Shown here piece by piece: positions 52,795 to 64,000 of a stretch of 64,000 nt of DNA (positions are counted from its first letter, which is position 1; each line of letters opens with the position of its first letter). Source of the stretch: Takakia lepidozioides (Eukaryota > Streptophyta > Takakiopsida > Takakiales > Takakiaceae); assembly GCA_030704615.1 (NCBI GenBank), contig CM060734.1:16866001-16930000 (forward strand). Direction: 5' to 3'. The translations under genes were made by a program, and so were the position numbers. The notes beneath the pieces were generated by a model. That model saw only the letters and a list, made by a program, of their open reading frames with translations. It made no database searches and was not told the DNA's origin.

Positions 52795-53780
52795 TGGATA
52801 CCCAAAGACTTGTTGCAAGTCAGATACACTAAAAAGACAGATGGTATTATTGTGCCCATTAAAAGTTTGGTGATCAATCAGTAAAAATGATAATTAAGTC
52901 ATAATATGGATTCTTGGAAGATAGGGTAAATCTTGGAGAAAGGGTAGAGACCACTATAAATTTTCTTTACTGACATACCAAGACTGTTTAAAGGGTGCCG
53001 AAAAGGAATTTTGCATATGATGTGGGAAGGAATGAGGAAATTAGAGAAAAAGCTAAGCAAGACAAAGCTGAACGAATAGAGAAATATGCTGCAGAAAGGG
53101 AGGCTCGGTTAAGAGAAGAGTTCCCAGAATTACATAACTTGAATATTATTCAAGGTGAGACATCAAGACAAATTGACAGTGATAAACCAGAAGATCAGGA
53201 AATCGGATCGGTGGGAAGTGGGAACACGACACCAAAAGAAGTTGCCAGTAATGCACTTGGTGAATGGTTACCACAAGAAAGATCTGAATGACCTTCTACA
53301 GTAACAAGTCCAAATCCAGGCTTTGCTGAAATATTAGAAGAAAGATTTTAGAACATTCTGAGTGAAGAAGGTGAAAGAAGTGAAAGCACTTCTCTAGAAA
53401 GGATAACCAGAACTGCACTCAAAGCTTTTAAAGATTCATTAAGCTTAGTAGGGACAGCAGCTGGAAGACGACTATCATTGGGACAAGGGCCTCCTAGCTT
53501 TGAATCACTGTTTGGAAGACAAACACCAACACCACCACAGCCAGCAGCAGCAGGACCATCCCAGTTTGGTCAACCAGTTGCACCAGTAGCACCAGTTGCA
53601 CCAATGGCTTTAGCAGCAAGCAAAACCAAACCACCGTTTCTTTTATATGATGGGAAATCTGATCCAGATATCCATCTTAATCAATTTGAAAACATATGCA
53701 CCATTTACAATGAAGCAACAGACCAGGACAAGATCCGATTATTTCCTTGTTCAATGGCCAGGAAAGGCATTGAATGGTTG
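52795..53780 (+). pseudogene. gypsy family B gag fragment
   Basis: Right next to the A1 LTR: first an ORF0-like tail (WIPKDLLQVRYTKKTDGIIV), then MPKRNFAYDVGRNEEIREKA with a basic helix (52995-53291), stops near 53291 and 53351, a Pro/Ala-rich segment (APVAPVAPMALAASKTKPPF) and the capsid start LLYDGKSDPDIHLNQFENIC, with LFPCSMARKGIEWL at the break. It parallels family A gag in order but is strongly diverged. Sequence similarity stops at about 53780. Confidence 0.8.
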
Positions 53781-55560
53781 TGTAGAATAATAGGAATTTT
53801 TGACTTAATGACAATTTTCAGAACTTTTTAATATCTTTCTTATCGATATAGCCTGCGATACCTTCGATATTGCTGCGATAGGGCAATGTTCTTCGATATC
53901 TTGTATACAGTCGATAGTCTATCTTGGACTGAATGATAGAAGAGATGGATGAATAATTATAAAGGATGGATGAAGGAGTTTGAGCGGTTATTACAGTTAT
54001 TGAAGTGCCCTGCTATATTAAGCGTTAATGAGAAAAAGAAAATGTCAATTGAGCCAGAGAGCCGTGACCGGGAGTAGAGAGAGTAGAGTGAGTAGGAGGT
54101 AGACTATAGAGTTATTCTGCAATGGTAGATTTAGTACTGCGTTCTTGCAGTGTTGTGATTAATGAATGAGAAGAAGAAGAAAAAGGAAGTGCAATTCACT
54201 TTGTGTATGTGTGAAGAATGGAGTGATGGAATGAGGATGTGTTTTCGTGTGTAAGAACTGAAGAACCATGACTATATGAGATGATGAGAATGCGCATAAA
54301 TGAAACAGATAAGAATTCGATGTGAGGATTAGTTCTGGTCTATCAAGAGAAATATCGATAGAGAGATACTCAAAGCTCAAGAAGGAGCAGATTAAGGAAA
54401 CAAAGACAGAGAGAGAGTTTTCAATTGGATTCATGATATGAGTGAAACAGTGAATTAAAATCATTTGCATGGAAGAGAGCAATAATGAAGGAATAAAGGA
54501 AGTGTCAGAATTGATCTCTGGATTACCAGATCATTTATCGATAACAATCTTTCAGAAGCTTTGTTGTAGTGATAAAGAAGTATTCTTATTGCAATTGGTC
54601 AATAAAGGATGGTATAGGGAGATATCCATCTATACCGGAGTTGTTATTGGAAGTGTAGTGTGAAAAGAAGGGGGCATAAATCCCCTTCTGTGTAATTCTA
54701 ACTGTACTTCTTCCAGTAAAAAGAACAACCTAGCAATCTACCAGCGGCACACGGTTATGGGTTTCCCTCCTATCGTTCATGATCAGAGTTCATAAATCCT
54801 CATCCACGCCGCAGCGGAAGAGAAAACATGGATGGGGATTGAATCCTTCTTGTTCATGATTTACACAATCTTTATACAATTGCAGCACCAATGGTGCTGC
54901 TATGATATTTTCAGTGATACAACCAGCCCTATGACAGAGCTAAATGCGACCCATGTGGGCATCACCCTTGAGCAACACACGTCGAAACCCCTTTTGTAAT
55001 GAGATCACTGATAAGAGAAATGCAACTCAGATCTGCCATGAATTACAGGTCTAGTGATTCTCTGCAGATGTCATGGTTTTTCCTCTATCTCCCAGTTGAC
55101 TATCCCTCATTACCCCTTTTACTGAGCAGCTCTCTCCCTTCCCCAACCTTTTCTCTCTCCTTCCTGCTGTAAAATTCCCTGGCTCATTTTCTTCCAACCA
55201 GCAGCCTATCTACATGCAATGCAAACACATTCAGCCATGTATCCAGTGAATCCAGCCTTGGAATCAAACCTTGGTCACACAAGACATGATCAGCTCTTCC
55301 ATCAGTCTTTCTCTCACCCAAAACAGAACCTTCACACTGTTTGCCTCCAGGGACAACCCAGTTTGTCAGTTAGTTCCTAACCCTTCTACAGATCTGCATC
55401 TACACACCCCAATAGCTCACTTTTGCACTTTTAGATTTGAACCAACAGAGTTCAAATGCTGAGTCCACTCTGAACCAGTTCTAAACTCTACATCAGTGTT
55501 AGTTTGCAGCCCCATCCACCTCTAGTAATTAAACTTGGAATCTGATTGCCTTACAGTGTG
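53781..55560. other. mostly featureless stretch
   Basis: AT-rich DNA with CGATA motifs clustered at about 53840-53930, a possible F-box fragment at 54469-54663, and a CT-rich part (55080-55560). No other gene is supported. Confidence 0.4.
54469..54663 (+). CDS. possible F-box gene fragment
   Basis: A 64-codon frame with LISGLPDHLSITIFQKLCCS then LQLVNKGWYREISIYTG. The spacing of Leu-Pro, Ile-Phe, Leu and the V-K-W pattern resembles the F-box of SCF ubiquitin-ligase adaptors (about 40 residues). The downstream repeat domain is not seen; after the stop no splice-linked exon was recognised. It may be a first exon or a gene fragment. Confidence 0.4.
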   Translation: MEESNNEGIKEVSELISGLPDHLSITIFQKLCCSDKEVFLLQLVNKGWYREISIYTGVVIGSVV

Positions 55561-55588
55561 CAAGCATATTCATTCAATGTGCCCTACT

Positions 55589-56338
55589 TGTCGAACGGCT
55601 TTTACTCACCCATCCCTTTGCTATCTGAGGTGGAAACTCCAAGATAGAAGAGTTTGATATCTCTAAGCACTCAGCCCGCTCAGTACTATCAGTCATGACC
55701 TGCAGCTAGTGAATCATGGTTGTGCTTCCCATTTGTATTCCTTCTTGCCTTCATGTTATCAATTTACCTTATTTGATACTAAAGCATCAAATTGCTTCAG
55801 TATCTACTTAGTTCCAGTTAATCATGCATTCATTTCACAGCTTCACTCATGTCTCTCTACACAGTGTGATTGTATCAAATAAGTATCAGATTATGATTTA
55901 TCAGGTATCAGGCCAATGCCATGGTGACTCTAATCCGCCCTACAGTATCACTACAGCTCTGCATGTAATAGGCATCTACTGTTCATCTTTCCTCCTTCTC
56001 TGTGCTCTCGTTCTTGCTCTCCGCCTTATCTCCTTTTCCCATGACCCAGAAGCGCTCCCCGTGAAGTGATCCTCTTTCCGTTGCCACTCTCATTATCTGC
56101 CCGCAAGCTGTTCTAACCACCTAACTAACTAACCGTCATCCCTGAAGTAACACGTTCCCTCTGCAGTTGTCGTTCCCTCACAATCGTTCCCTGTCTATGA
56201 TAAATGTTCCCCATGTACTGTAACAGGCTGTGCCGAGCTGTGACTGGCTGTGTAAGGCTGTGTCGGGCTTTGTCAAGCTGTGCCGAGCTGTGACTGGCTG
56301 TGTCGAGCTGTGTCGGGCTGTGCGAAGCTGTGATTGCT
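55589..56338 (-). mobile_element. 3' LTR of copy A3, lacking its start
   Basis: Reading minus: CACAG minisatellite (56335-56222), the GGGAACGA-rich part, then GCATTGGCCTGATACCTGATAAA-type sequence near 55920-55890 and the end GCCGTTCGACA. The TG start and about 165 bp are missing; ORF3 joins directly to the minisatellite. Confidence 0.85.
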
Positions 56339-56339
56339 G

Positions 56340-58422
56340 CCAATTGGGTAGATGGAACATGGGATTTCACATAAGTGCCCAACAAATTAAGTGTTCTGCC
56401 TATGGAACTCATAAGCATGGCCTGCTGAGGGTCATCATGGTGAACTTGTTGTTGTTCTCCCTGATCCTCCACAGTGTGATGCCTCACCAACCATTCAGGC
56501 CATTGCCCCACCAGATTCTCTTCCTGAACCACCTCATCCTCCACAGGTGCTGCAGTGTCTTGATATTCTACCCCTAGTACCTCCATCACAGGTGTGGGTA
56601 TTACATGCACAGCAGGGTTTTCCCTGGACAACCGTTGCACCTCTGGAACCACTGATTCCCTTACCAAGCCAGAGTTTTCATAGAGAAGGTCACCCTTCTC
56701 AATTTCGGCCACGACCTGCTCTGTAGTGGGAATGTCCAACCTTTCTCCTTCCAGAGCAATTGGGGGTGAAGTCACAACATGTACTAACTGTGGTACCTCT
56801 AAAACAACTGAGTCAATTGGTTGTGGTGGTTGTGGTATCGAATTGACTTCCTCTTCCTTCTCTGAAGGTCGTGCTTCCAATAATAACAGCCTTCTGTGCT
56901 GTTGTGCCCCATCCTGCACAAGAGCTTGGGAAACATCATCGTGCGGTTTCCGTGAAGCCAGTGGATCTACTACTACAGTCATACCCCGCCTCTGTTTCTT
57001 AGACTGGTGTTGCCCTGCCAGTCCACCCTCACTGTGTGAAAAGCCCTGCTTTTCAATTGCACTAGTTTCTGTCTCAAACACTCCCATCTCCTTATGTTCC
57101 CGAGTATCAAGTATGCAAGAATCAAGAATTATTTGGGCAATGACTGGAGCAAACACAATGATCGGAGACTTAGCAGTAGTGTTCTATAACCTCTTCATCT
57201 CATCCACCAGTCCATTGTACATTAACTCCGCCCAAGCGACATCCTCTCCCCTCAAGGCTTTCAGGATCTCCTCTGTGAATGACCTGCTCAAATACTGTTG
57301 GTTCTGTTTCATGGCAAACCGAATGTTCAATATTTGGCCAACTTCCCTAAGCCCTGGGTACTCGGCTTTGGTACAAGCGTAACCTTGAGTTTTAAAGAAA
57401 CTCCCTTCTTGGAACAAATTCCCTATCTGCAATCTTGCCCTGTGCTCATCCACATCCACATGACCTGATGGCAAATCAAACAATTGCTGCAGGTACTGGG
57501 GAGTAATTTCTATATCTACTCCCCTCACCTGAGTAACTCCCATCCGAGGCTCAAAGTTCAGAATAAATTGAATCATATACTGCCGATGATGCAAGGACCA
57601 GTCCTTGCGTAGCAGCCCCTCCAATCGCAACTCCCTTAGTAGCTGTATTGCCTGCGGTGCTGCAATTGTTTGCTTCTGCAGAATCGTGGTGCTCTTCACC
57701 CTGATATCCTCCATTCCCCTCACTCTCTTCATTCTAGACAAACAAAAAGGCTTTGTTTGAAACAGCTGAAGGAAAGCTTGCAGGGCATAGAGCATGAAGG
57801 TATGGTTGGCACAGAATGGAACAGGTAAGTGCGTGTAAGCCTGTGGGGCTTGCAAATATCGAGTGAGAGAAAATGTACTCTCAATGCTTCCGTCCTTGCG
57901 CCACTGCGTGAGAAGTAAAGCGAGTGTGTAATCCGTTACATCTGCCATAGCTACAAAACTAGTGCTTTGATTGCCCCTTCCGTCGAGACCTTGGCTATTC
58001 AGAGCCACCCCGACTCTTCCGCTCATAACACTTCCTATTTCTTGTTCTTGTTTCTTGGAGGGAACCACCTGCATGTAATTCGCACTCCTGATTGGATGTG
58101 GACTGCTTAGGTAATTTCTTAATTCCACCCCCCTCCATGGACATTCCCACCTGGAATGTCAAGTAGGACAGCACATGTGGCATAGGTTTCTTTTTTTTTT
58201 ACTCAGAAAGGGTTCCGTTACCCTTACACTGAATGCATTAATGGGCCCACAATTAGTATTAGCTGCTGTACTAGGTAGGTACTTTGACGGCCCGATTTGT
58301 CCGTTTGCATGATGAGACCTTTTTTTGCAATTGATGCAGTGCGGTGTGCCACGCCTTAGTGGCCACGTGTCCGTTTCAAAACATGCCCCCGACTTCCCCT
58401 CTCCGCGTGGCATATTCTCCAA
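56340..58422 (-). pseudogene. gypsy ORF3 (copy A3), 3' part deleted
   Basis: Zinc-knuckle start: CINCKKRSHH and CHMCCPT (58422-58160, then a frame break), followed by the long frame 58128-57184 (YTLALLLTQWRKDGSIESTF; GVTQVRGVDIEITPQYLQQL), which reads through the first nonsense site of copy A1. A second frame, 57156-56340, has PVIAQIILDSCILDTREHKE, the acidic linker and LMSSIGRTLNLLGTYVKSHV, then runs into the LTR minisatellite (coding ITASHSPTQLDTASHS). Where A1 has another 2.1 kb of ORF3, nothing remains. Confidence 0.85.
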
Positions 58423-58499
58423 GTTTGACTTCCAAACTTCCTCTTCACTTGATGGCCACTTTTCTAACGTTAATTCGCGTCCACATGTTACTGACCCTA

Positions 58500-58690
58500 T
58501 GGACTGTGTAATCTGTATGGGCTGTGTTGGGCTGTGACAGGCTGTGTGGCACTGTGGTGGGCTGTGATAGGCTGTGTCACGCTGTGATGGGTTGTGATAG
58601 GCTGTGTGACACTGTGATGGGCTGTGATAGGCTGTGTCACGTTGTGATGGGCTGTGATAGGCTGTGTGACACTTGTACTTCCCGCCTTGG
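58500..58690 (-). repeat. CACAG minisatellite, internal type (copy A3)
   Basis: On + reads GGCTGTGATAGGCTGTGT and GGCTGTGTCACGCTGTGATG units of about 34-36 bp; more units than in A1. Confidence 0.9.
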
Positions 58691-61600
58691 TCATAACGCT
58701 CGGCTTAACGACAAGTGCTCCATACTCCGTTGGTATCACTGGCGCAGCCCGTGACTGCTTTTGCGTTTCAACATGCAAATTGTGCTGCAATGGTTTGTCA
58801 TGGATACCACTGTACCCCTTCAACTTATTGGCATTGACTCTTCCCAGCATCTCTTTGTTAATGGTTTGTAACATGGCGGTGTTGTTATCATACATCTTCT
58901 GTATGACATAAGGTCCTTTCCATGGTGATTTAAGCTTAGTAGCTTAAATCTTCCCCTTCTTCTGCAACCAGAGAACCAAATCTCCCGTCTTAAAAGTCTT
59001 TAATTTGCCTTCATCAAACTGTTCCTTCCTCTTCATCTGAATTCTGGTCATGTTATCAGCTGCATCAGTACGTACTTCTTCCACATGGTATAATTCATGT
59101 TTCCTGACCTTAATTGAATCTTCTAATTCCATTCTCTTTCCCCATTCAGTTCTCATGGTAGGTAACAAGAATTCCACTGGAAGTAAAGTTTCCATACCAT
59201 AAACTAATTGGAATGGTGTATACTTAGTGGTGACTTTATATGAAGTCCTGTATGACCACAAAGTTGTCAGCAGCTTTGTATCCCAATCTGTTCTGTTTGC
59301 ATTGACTATCTTAGCCAAGATAGTACATAGTATTTTGTTGGTAGCCTCTGCCTGCCCATTACCCTGTGGGTAATATGTTGTACTCTTCCTATGCACAATC
59401 ATGAACTCTTTAGTCGATAGTTCAATGGTCTCATTAATGAAGTGACTTCCTTGGTCACTGATAAATTCCAGGGGACAGCCAAATCGTGTAAGTATGTTCT
59501 CATACAGAAACCTTGCTGTGGACTTGGCTGTGTTGTCCCTCAGAGCTTTAACTTTTACCCACTTCGTAGTATAATCAGTGGCTGTAATTATGTACTTGTT
59601 CTGTGTATTCTTGGCTGGTGAGTTAATTGGTCCAACAAAGTCTAGTCCTCATTTCTGAAATGGTTCAGTAGGCATCGTAGGATGCAAAGCCATCTTTTCA
59701 GATCTCTGCAAAGGTCCTAGCCTCTGACATTCATCACAACTCTGACAATACTTGTGTTCATCTTTGAACAAAGTAGGCCACCAGTAACCTGCAAATAGTA
59801 TCTTCCTACTGGTAGTCTCTTCTCCAAAATGACCTCCAGCCACTCATTTATGAACTTCCTCCAAAACTTTATTTACTTCATGGTGGTACAAGCATCGTTT
59901 AAGTACTCTATCAGGTCCTAGCTTATACATTCTGCCCCCTACCATAATATAAGGTAAAGCCTTGATAGCGATTCTCTTCCTCTGTTACTCCCATAACTAG
60001 ATGGGCACTGACCATGAGTAAGGTAGTATCTGATTGGCCACTGCCAATCTAACCATTCATCTGCACTTCCCTGCATCTCCATTGCAAATAAACTCGCATC
60101 AGGTAATTGGTCGTTTACTCCTGTGGCGGGCTCTCCTGTTGTTAGGCGTGACAAATGATCGGCCACAAGATGCAAACGGCCACTCTTGTAAACAACTTCG
60201 AACTCAAACTCGTGCAAGATTATTAACCACCTTGCTATCCTTCCACTTATCAAAGGTTTGTTCACCAGATGTATCAGAGCCTGGTGATCCACATAAAACA
60301 TAAACTTTCTTCCCAATAGGTAATGCCTGAATTTCTTGACTGCATAAATCATTGCCAGTGCTTCTCTTTCAGTTGTGCTATAGTTACTTTCAACACTGTT
60401 CATCAACCTGCTAGCATAGTACACAGGTGAATCTATATTTCCTGTAACATTTTGGGCTAACACCGCTCCCAACGCTTCCCCTGAGGCATCACAGTGAACA
60501 TGAAATACTACATGTCAGTGAGGGTTAATCAGCACAGGTGTAGTTGTTACTGACAATGTAAATTCCTCAAAAGCCTGTTGACATTCAGCTGTCCATGCAA
60601 ACACTGTATCTTTCTTCAGAAGCTTGCTCAATGGTGCTGCTATCTATGCATACCTTTTGACAAATCTTCTGTAATAACTGGTTTGTCCAAGGAATCTCCT
60701 TAGACTCTTAACATTTACTAGTGGTGGAGAGGCTTTAATGGCCTCTGTCTTCCTGGGATCCACAAGAAGTCCCCTCTTACACACAATGTGTCCCAAAAGC
60801 ACCCCTGAATTCACACAGAAAGTACACTTATCTAGATTCAGGCCCAGACCTCTCATCCTGCATCTGGCCAAACATAACTCCAATTTATGCAAGTGCTCAT
60901 TCTTAGAGCTGTACACACTGAAATCATCCAAGAACACCTGCATGAAATCATCCAGATACTCATGAAAAGATTCACTTATCACTCTCTGAAAGGTTGCTGG
61001 TGCATTACAAAGTCCAAAAGGCATGACTTTGTATGCATAAGCACCCCAGTCTGTGATGAAAGTTGTCTTTCCCTGGTCTTCTTCTGCCACTTGCACTTGA
61101 TTATAACCACTGAAGCCATCCATGAATGAGTACATCTCATGGCCTGCCACAGTGTCCAATACAGCTTCTGTGAATGGCAAGGGGAAAAGATCTTTCTTCG
61201 TGCAAGCATTCAATTTCTTATAGTTCACACAAACTCTCAGTTTACCATTCTTCTTGGGAACTATCACAATGGGTGACAACCAAGTTGTATACTCTATCGA
61301 GTATATAAACTTAGCCTCAGCCAGCTTCTTGATCTCTTCTCCAATCTTTTGTGCATAGTTGGGATTCATTCTCGTAGCTCCAAGCAAATACATCTCTGTA
61401 TTTGATGAACAAACTCTTAGCTTCCTCAAAGATTTCTGGCTCCAAATCAGCCCCTACCTTCACCATCCTCGGTTCCTCTTCAGTTCCCACATTCACTTTT
61501 CTCACCTGCTCATCAGCTGTGATTGTCCAACCATTCACCACTTCATCCTGTAAACTCATAGTGGCTGGTTCCTCTAGGATTTCCATTTCTCCCTCTCTTT

Positions 61601-61874
61601 CTTCATAGAAATGTGGTGGGTAACTGCTTGTTTCACCTTCAATTGGTGTTGCTGTCCCTACACCACAGCAGATACATTTTAAACAACTTAGGCATTCCAG
61701 CTGCATCTCTGCAACCTGCTCCCACTTTGGGTGTACAGCGAACAGGGTAGCTTCCTGCTCCTCATCAAGTCCTCCCCTCCAGTCATACTCCCTGACCCCT
61801 CGCGGTCTTCTCGTAGCAGGTAATCTACTAGATTTCTTAGTGGTAATTTGTATCTTGTGCATCCCATCATGCAC
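58691..61874 (-). pseudogene. gypsy RT, RNase H and integrase (copy A3)
   Basis: Linker 61874-61420, then a deletion of about 90 bp with frame change. RT 61390-60644 is well kept (PKKNGKLRVCVNYKKLN, FGLCNAPATFQ, FLDDFSVYS, RRFLGQTSYYRRFVKRYA). Stops follow at about 60643 and in PH*HV near 60514 (TGG to TGA). RNase H 60505-60150 (HCDASGEALGAVLAQ, STTEREALAMIYAV, YVDHQALIHLV). Integrase 59900-58950: GGHFGEE...CQSCDEC, stop before GLDFVGP (TGG to TGA near 59651), SDQGSHF near 59455, and GNGQAEATNK near 59350 with the catalytic Glu intact; C-terminal module near 58970-58900 is hit by a stop. The tail KMYDNNTAMLQTINKEML reaches the minisatellite. Not functional. Confidence 0.92.
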
Positions 61875-61922
61875 AGTTAGTAACTGGGAATTCCAGTCAT
61901 GGAATACCCTGGCCTGTTTCTG

Positions 61923-62390
61923 TCACGGATGTCCCAACAATAAGGAGTAAGCTTCCATGACTTCATCCATTTTCAACACAGTTACTGTGATCATAAAGAT
62001 CATCTTTTGAATCTGTATCTTAACTCCTCTTATCAATCCCAATGGCTGTACACTTCTTTGATCTGCCATTGTTACTGTAAATGGAGCTGGTTTCATGTTA
62101 CTTAGACCAAGCTTCTGCCTTAATTGGTCTGTCATGATATTCACTCCAAAGCCTCCATCTATCAGTACATCAGTTAGTTCTGTGCTTCCAATTCTCAATT
62201 GGATTACTGGCATAGAATCATCAAAGTCCATGACTTTTTCTCGCCCTTCCGGCTTCACATTATAACTGGTCACCTTGCTGTTTCCCTGTCACATGGGCAA
62301 TTCGATTGATTGCTTGATACAGCCTGTGTCTACAATAAGGTGCCATAGCCAATAGCTGTCCAATGGTAATCTCCGCTTTGGACCAGCATA
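61923..62390 (-). pseudogene. gypsy protease (copy A3)
   Basis: Aspartic protease: QLRIGSTELTDVLIDGGFGV (active site DGGF, where copy A1 has DGGS), then LIRGVKIQIQKMIFMITV and a tail ending SLLLGHP. A frame break at about 62280-62395 separates it from gag. The Ser/Phe change beside the catalytic Asp probably harms activity. Confidence 0.85.
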
Positions 62391-63881
62391 TTACTTCAGC
62401 CAAAGTCCCTTCATTACTCTGCATGTCTGCAGCACTTTCTTCCCTTCATCCTCACTCACTTCCTCTTCTCTTTCAGAATCAGAGGAATCTGCCATAGGAA
62501 TATCAGTACTCTTCTGCATTTCCCTTATGGTATCTGCCACTTCCTTGTGCAGTTCCTTCTCATCTCTCCAAGCCTCATCATCTTCAGGCACATCACTGCC
62601 ATCTTCATTATCATCATCTTCCTCATCTACTGGAGGTATTAGTTTGGCTTTGCTTCTCGTTACTATCATTGTACTTACTTCTGGTACAACACATGGCCTA
62701 ACCATGTGAGCTGCCACCACTGGCCCCTCATTCACAGGAGCTCTCATCTCATTCTGGTGTCTGATCCAGAATGGACAAGCTGCCTTGCGATGGCCTACCT
62801 GATTACAATAGTAACACAGTTCTTCCCCATTAGGTCCTCGCCCTTGGTCTGTTCTGGAATTGTTTTTGTAATCCTGATTCCCTGGCTGGTAATTCCCCCT
62901 TGGATTACCCTGATAATTGCCTCTGGAATTTCCTTGGTAATTCCCTCTTGAATTACCTCTCCCTTCCATGCCATTGTTATAACCACCAAGCCTACCATAG
63001 TGGTCCTGATCATTGTTTCTTCTTGGCTGGGGCTGCACTTGATGCACCCTTACTTGCCTAGGTTCTCTAGCTGTTGTCCTTCTGTTGTAGTAACAATTCT
63101 CAGTAGAATGGTTATCCATTTTACAGATAGTACAATGTTTCTCCTTCATGTGGCATTCAGTGGTGGTATGGCCTTCATTCTGGCACTTTGCACACCAAAC
63201 ACCCTTCCTCCAATGTGTTGCAGCCTCTGTGGCATACTTCTTCAAGATTTCTTCTAATCTTTTCTCATAGTTATCCCTCTTCAACTTCTCATTCCTCTTA
63301 CTCTTCCTTTTCAGCTCTTGCTCTTCTTCCTCATCTGACTCATCCTCAGAGTCCTCATCATCCCTTTTCTCTCTCCTGAGCATTCCCAATTGCTCAATTA
63401 TGTTCGCTGTTTCAAATGCCTCCTCCATTGTATTATGGGGTAACATATTCACTTTCTTTTGCAACTCTGGTCTTAGTCCACTCACAATCCAAGTCTTCTG
63501 TAAACCTGGTGCTGGTACAGCAGCCAGCTTTTTCATCATCAATTCCATCTTTTCCATATACTCCTCAACAGTTTCATGCTTCTTTTGCTTTAACTGTTGT
63601 AAACTTCCATACACTTCATCCTCAGTTTTACTTGTCCTAAACCTATTTCGGAATGCTGTATTCAAGCCATTCCAGGTTAGGAAATGATTATCAGGGAATC
63701 TTGCATACCATTCACTTGCTTTCTTGATAAGTGAACAAGGAAACAGTCTCATCTTGGCATCATCGCCATTCTCATTGTTCACAATACACATGTGCTCAAA
63801 TTGGCTAATGTGTACATCAGGATCCCCTTTTCCTGAATATATTGGAAAAGGTGGTTTTGCCCGTGTTGGTTGTAACGCCAT
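62391..63881 (-). CDS. gypsy gag (copy A3), open frame of 496 codons
   Basis: Best-preserved gag in the window. Capsid: FPIYSGKGDPDVHISQFEHM, ASEWYARFPDNHFLTWNGLN, VEEYMEKMELMMKKLAAVPA. A charged stretch (EDESDEEEEQELKRKSKRNE) follows. Nucleocapsid: knuckles CAKCQNEGHTTTEC, CTICKMDNHSTENC and, after an RGN/NYQG repeat, CYYCNQVGHRKAAC, all CX2CX4HX4C. The end is an acidic pol linker (VDEEDDDNEDGSDVPEDDEA). The 63881 ATG matches the conserved MALQPTRAK; the family's true gag starts further upstream (as at 41271), outside or at the edge of the window. Confidence 0.88.
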   Translation of the reverse strand: MALQPTRAKPPFPIYSGKGDPDVHISQFEHMCIVNNENGDDAKMRLFPCSLIKKASEWYARFPDNHFLTWNGLNTAFRNRFRTSKTEDEVYGSLQQLKQKKHETVEEYMEKMELMMKKLAAVPAPGLQKTWIVSGLRPELQKKVNMLPHNTMEEAFETANIIEQLGMLRREKRDDEDSEDESDEEEEQELKRKSKRNEKLKRDNYEKRLEEILKKYATEAATHWRKGVWCAKCQNEGHTTTECHMKEKHCTICKMDNHSTENCYYNRRTTAREPRQVRVHQVQPQPRRNNDQDHYGRLGGYNNGMEGRGNSRGNYQGNSRGNYQGNPRGNYQPGNQDYKNNSRTDQGRGPNGEELCYYCNQVGHRKAACPFWIRHQNEMRAPVNEGPVVAAHMVRPCVVPEVSTMIVTRSKAKLIPPVDEEDDDNEDGSDVPEDDEAWRDEKELHKEVADTIREMQKSTDIPMADSSDSEREEEVSEDEGKKVLQTCRVMKGLWLK

Positions 63882-64000
63882 CTGTGGCCCTACCTTCTGC
63901 CCTCTGACAGATGCTGGCCCCCTTGCTGGTGCTGGTCCTTGAGGACCTGTTGTGGTTATGGTGGAACTTCCACCAAGTGGTGGCCCCTGAGCACTCCCTG
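63882..64000 (-). pseudogene. gag N-terminal linker (copy A3), partial
   Basis: Continues the Gly/Ser/Thr-rich N-terminal linker of gag (complement codes GPEGP/GPQGP-like and SVRGQKVGPQ-like segments) and leaves the window. Confidence 0.6.

Larger units (their letters stand above)
55589..64000 (-). mobile_element. Ty3/gypsy family A copy A3 (runs off window)
   Basis: Minus-strand element: gag at the right edge, then protease, RT, RNase H, integrase, minisatellite, ORF3 and a 3' LTR ending at 55589 in GTTCGACA. The second half of ORF3, the polypurine tract and the first part of the LTR are deleted. Its 5' LTR lies beyond 64000. Confidence 0.92.

Overview
This window is nuclear DNA of a land plant. 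Plant Ty3/gypsy and Ty1/copia retrotransposons, a plant LINE with a DUF4283-type ORF1, PPR repeats, a GT-2-type trihelix transcription factor with an intron, a MULE-like transposase and a Ulp1-like protease all point there. Repeat density, PPR style and transposase type suggest a seed-free plant such as a fern or lycophyte, but this is a guess. Almost everything is mobile DNA, much of it nested and decayed. No tRNA, rRNA or CRISPR array was seen.

Layout. 1-1785: internally deleted Ty3/gypsy piece (family A, copy A0, + strand). 1786-about 3690: 5'-truncated copia element with its 3' LTR. About 3700-5750 and 11110-12450: two parts of one LINE type (ORF1, then reverse transcriptase), separated by a block (about 5750-11100) holding a decayed PPR gene and a 797-codon open frame of unknown function. 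12475-14555 (-): multi-exon gene with a DGNHR (ParB/sulfiredoxin-like) motif. 15490-18428: broken copy of a MULE-like element (palindrome arrays plus transposase 5' part). 18429-20916 and 39638-40511: minus-strand gypsy copy A2, whose 5' LTR is split. 20917-39637: an 18.7-kb element with terminal inverted repeats and a perfect 8-bp target duplication sitting in that LTR. 40512-52794: the most complete gypsy copy (A1, + strand). 52795-53780: gag of a second gypsy family (B). 53781-55560: mostly featureless, with a possible F-box fragment. 55589-64000: gypsy copy A3 (- strand), running off the window.

The 18.7-kb insertion is the main discovery. The two halves of the A2 LTR join without a gap when it is removed. 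Inside are an intact 635-codon GT-2 trihelix gene (- strand, one intron), a decayed multi-exon Ulp1-like protease gene (+ strand), a convergent MULE-like transposase (- strand), and about 2.7 kb of nested palindromic repeat arrays. The best reading is a very large MULE-type element that carries, or has swallowed, a transcription-factor gene.

The family A gypsy elements have an uncommon layout: LTR (TG...CA, about 0.94-1.03 kb), primer site, an extra frame upstream of gag, gag with three zinc knuckles, protease, RT, RNase H, integrase, then a large third ORF with its own zinc knuckle and coiled-coil stretches. CACAG-based minisatellites lie both inside the LTR and between integrase and ORF3. 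The order of nesting inferred is A1, then A2 into the 5' LTR of A1, then the 18.7-kb element into the 5' LTR of A2.
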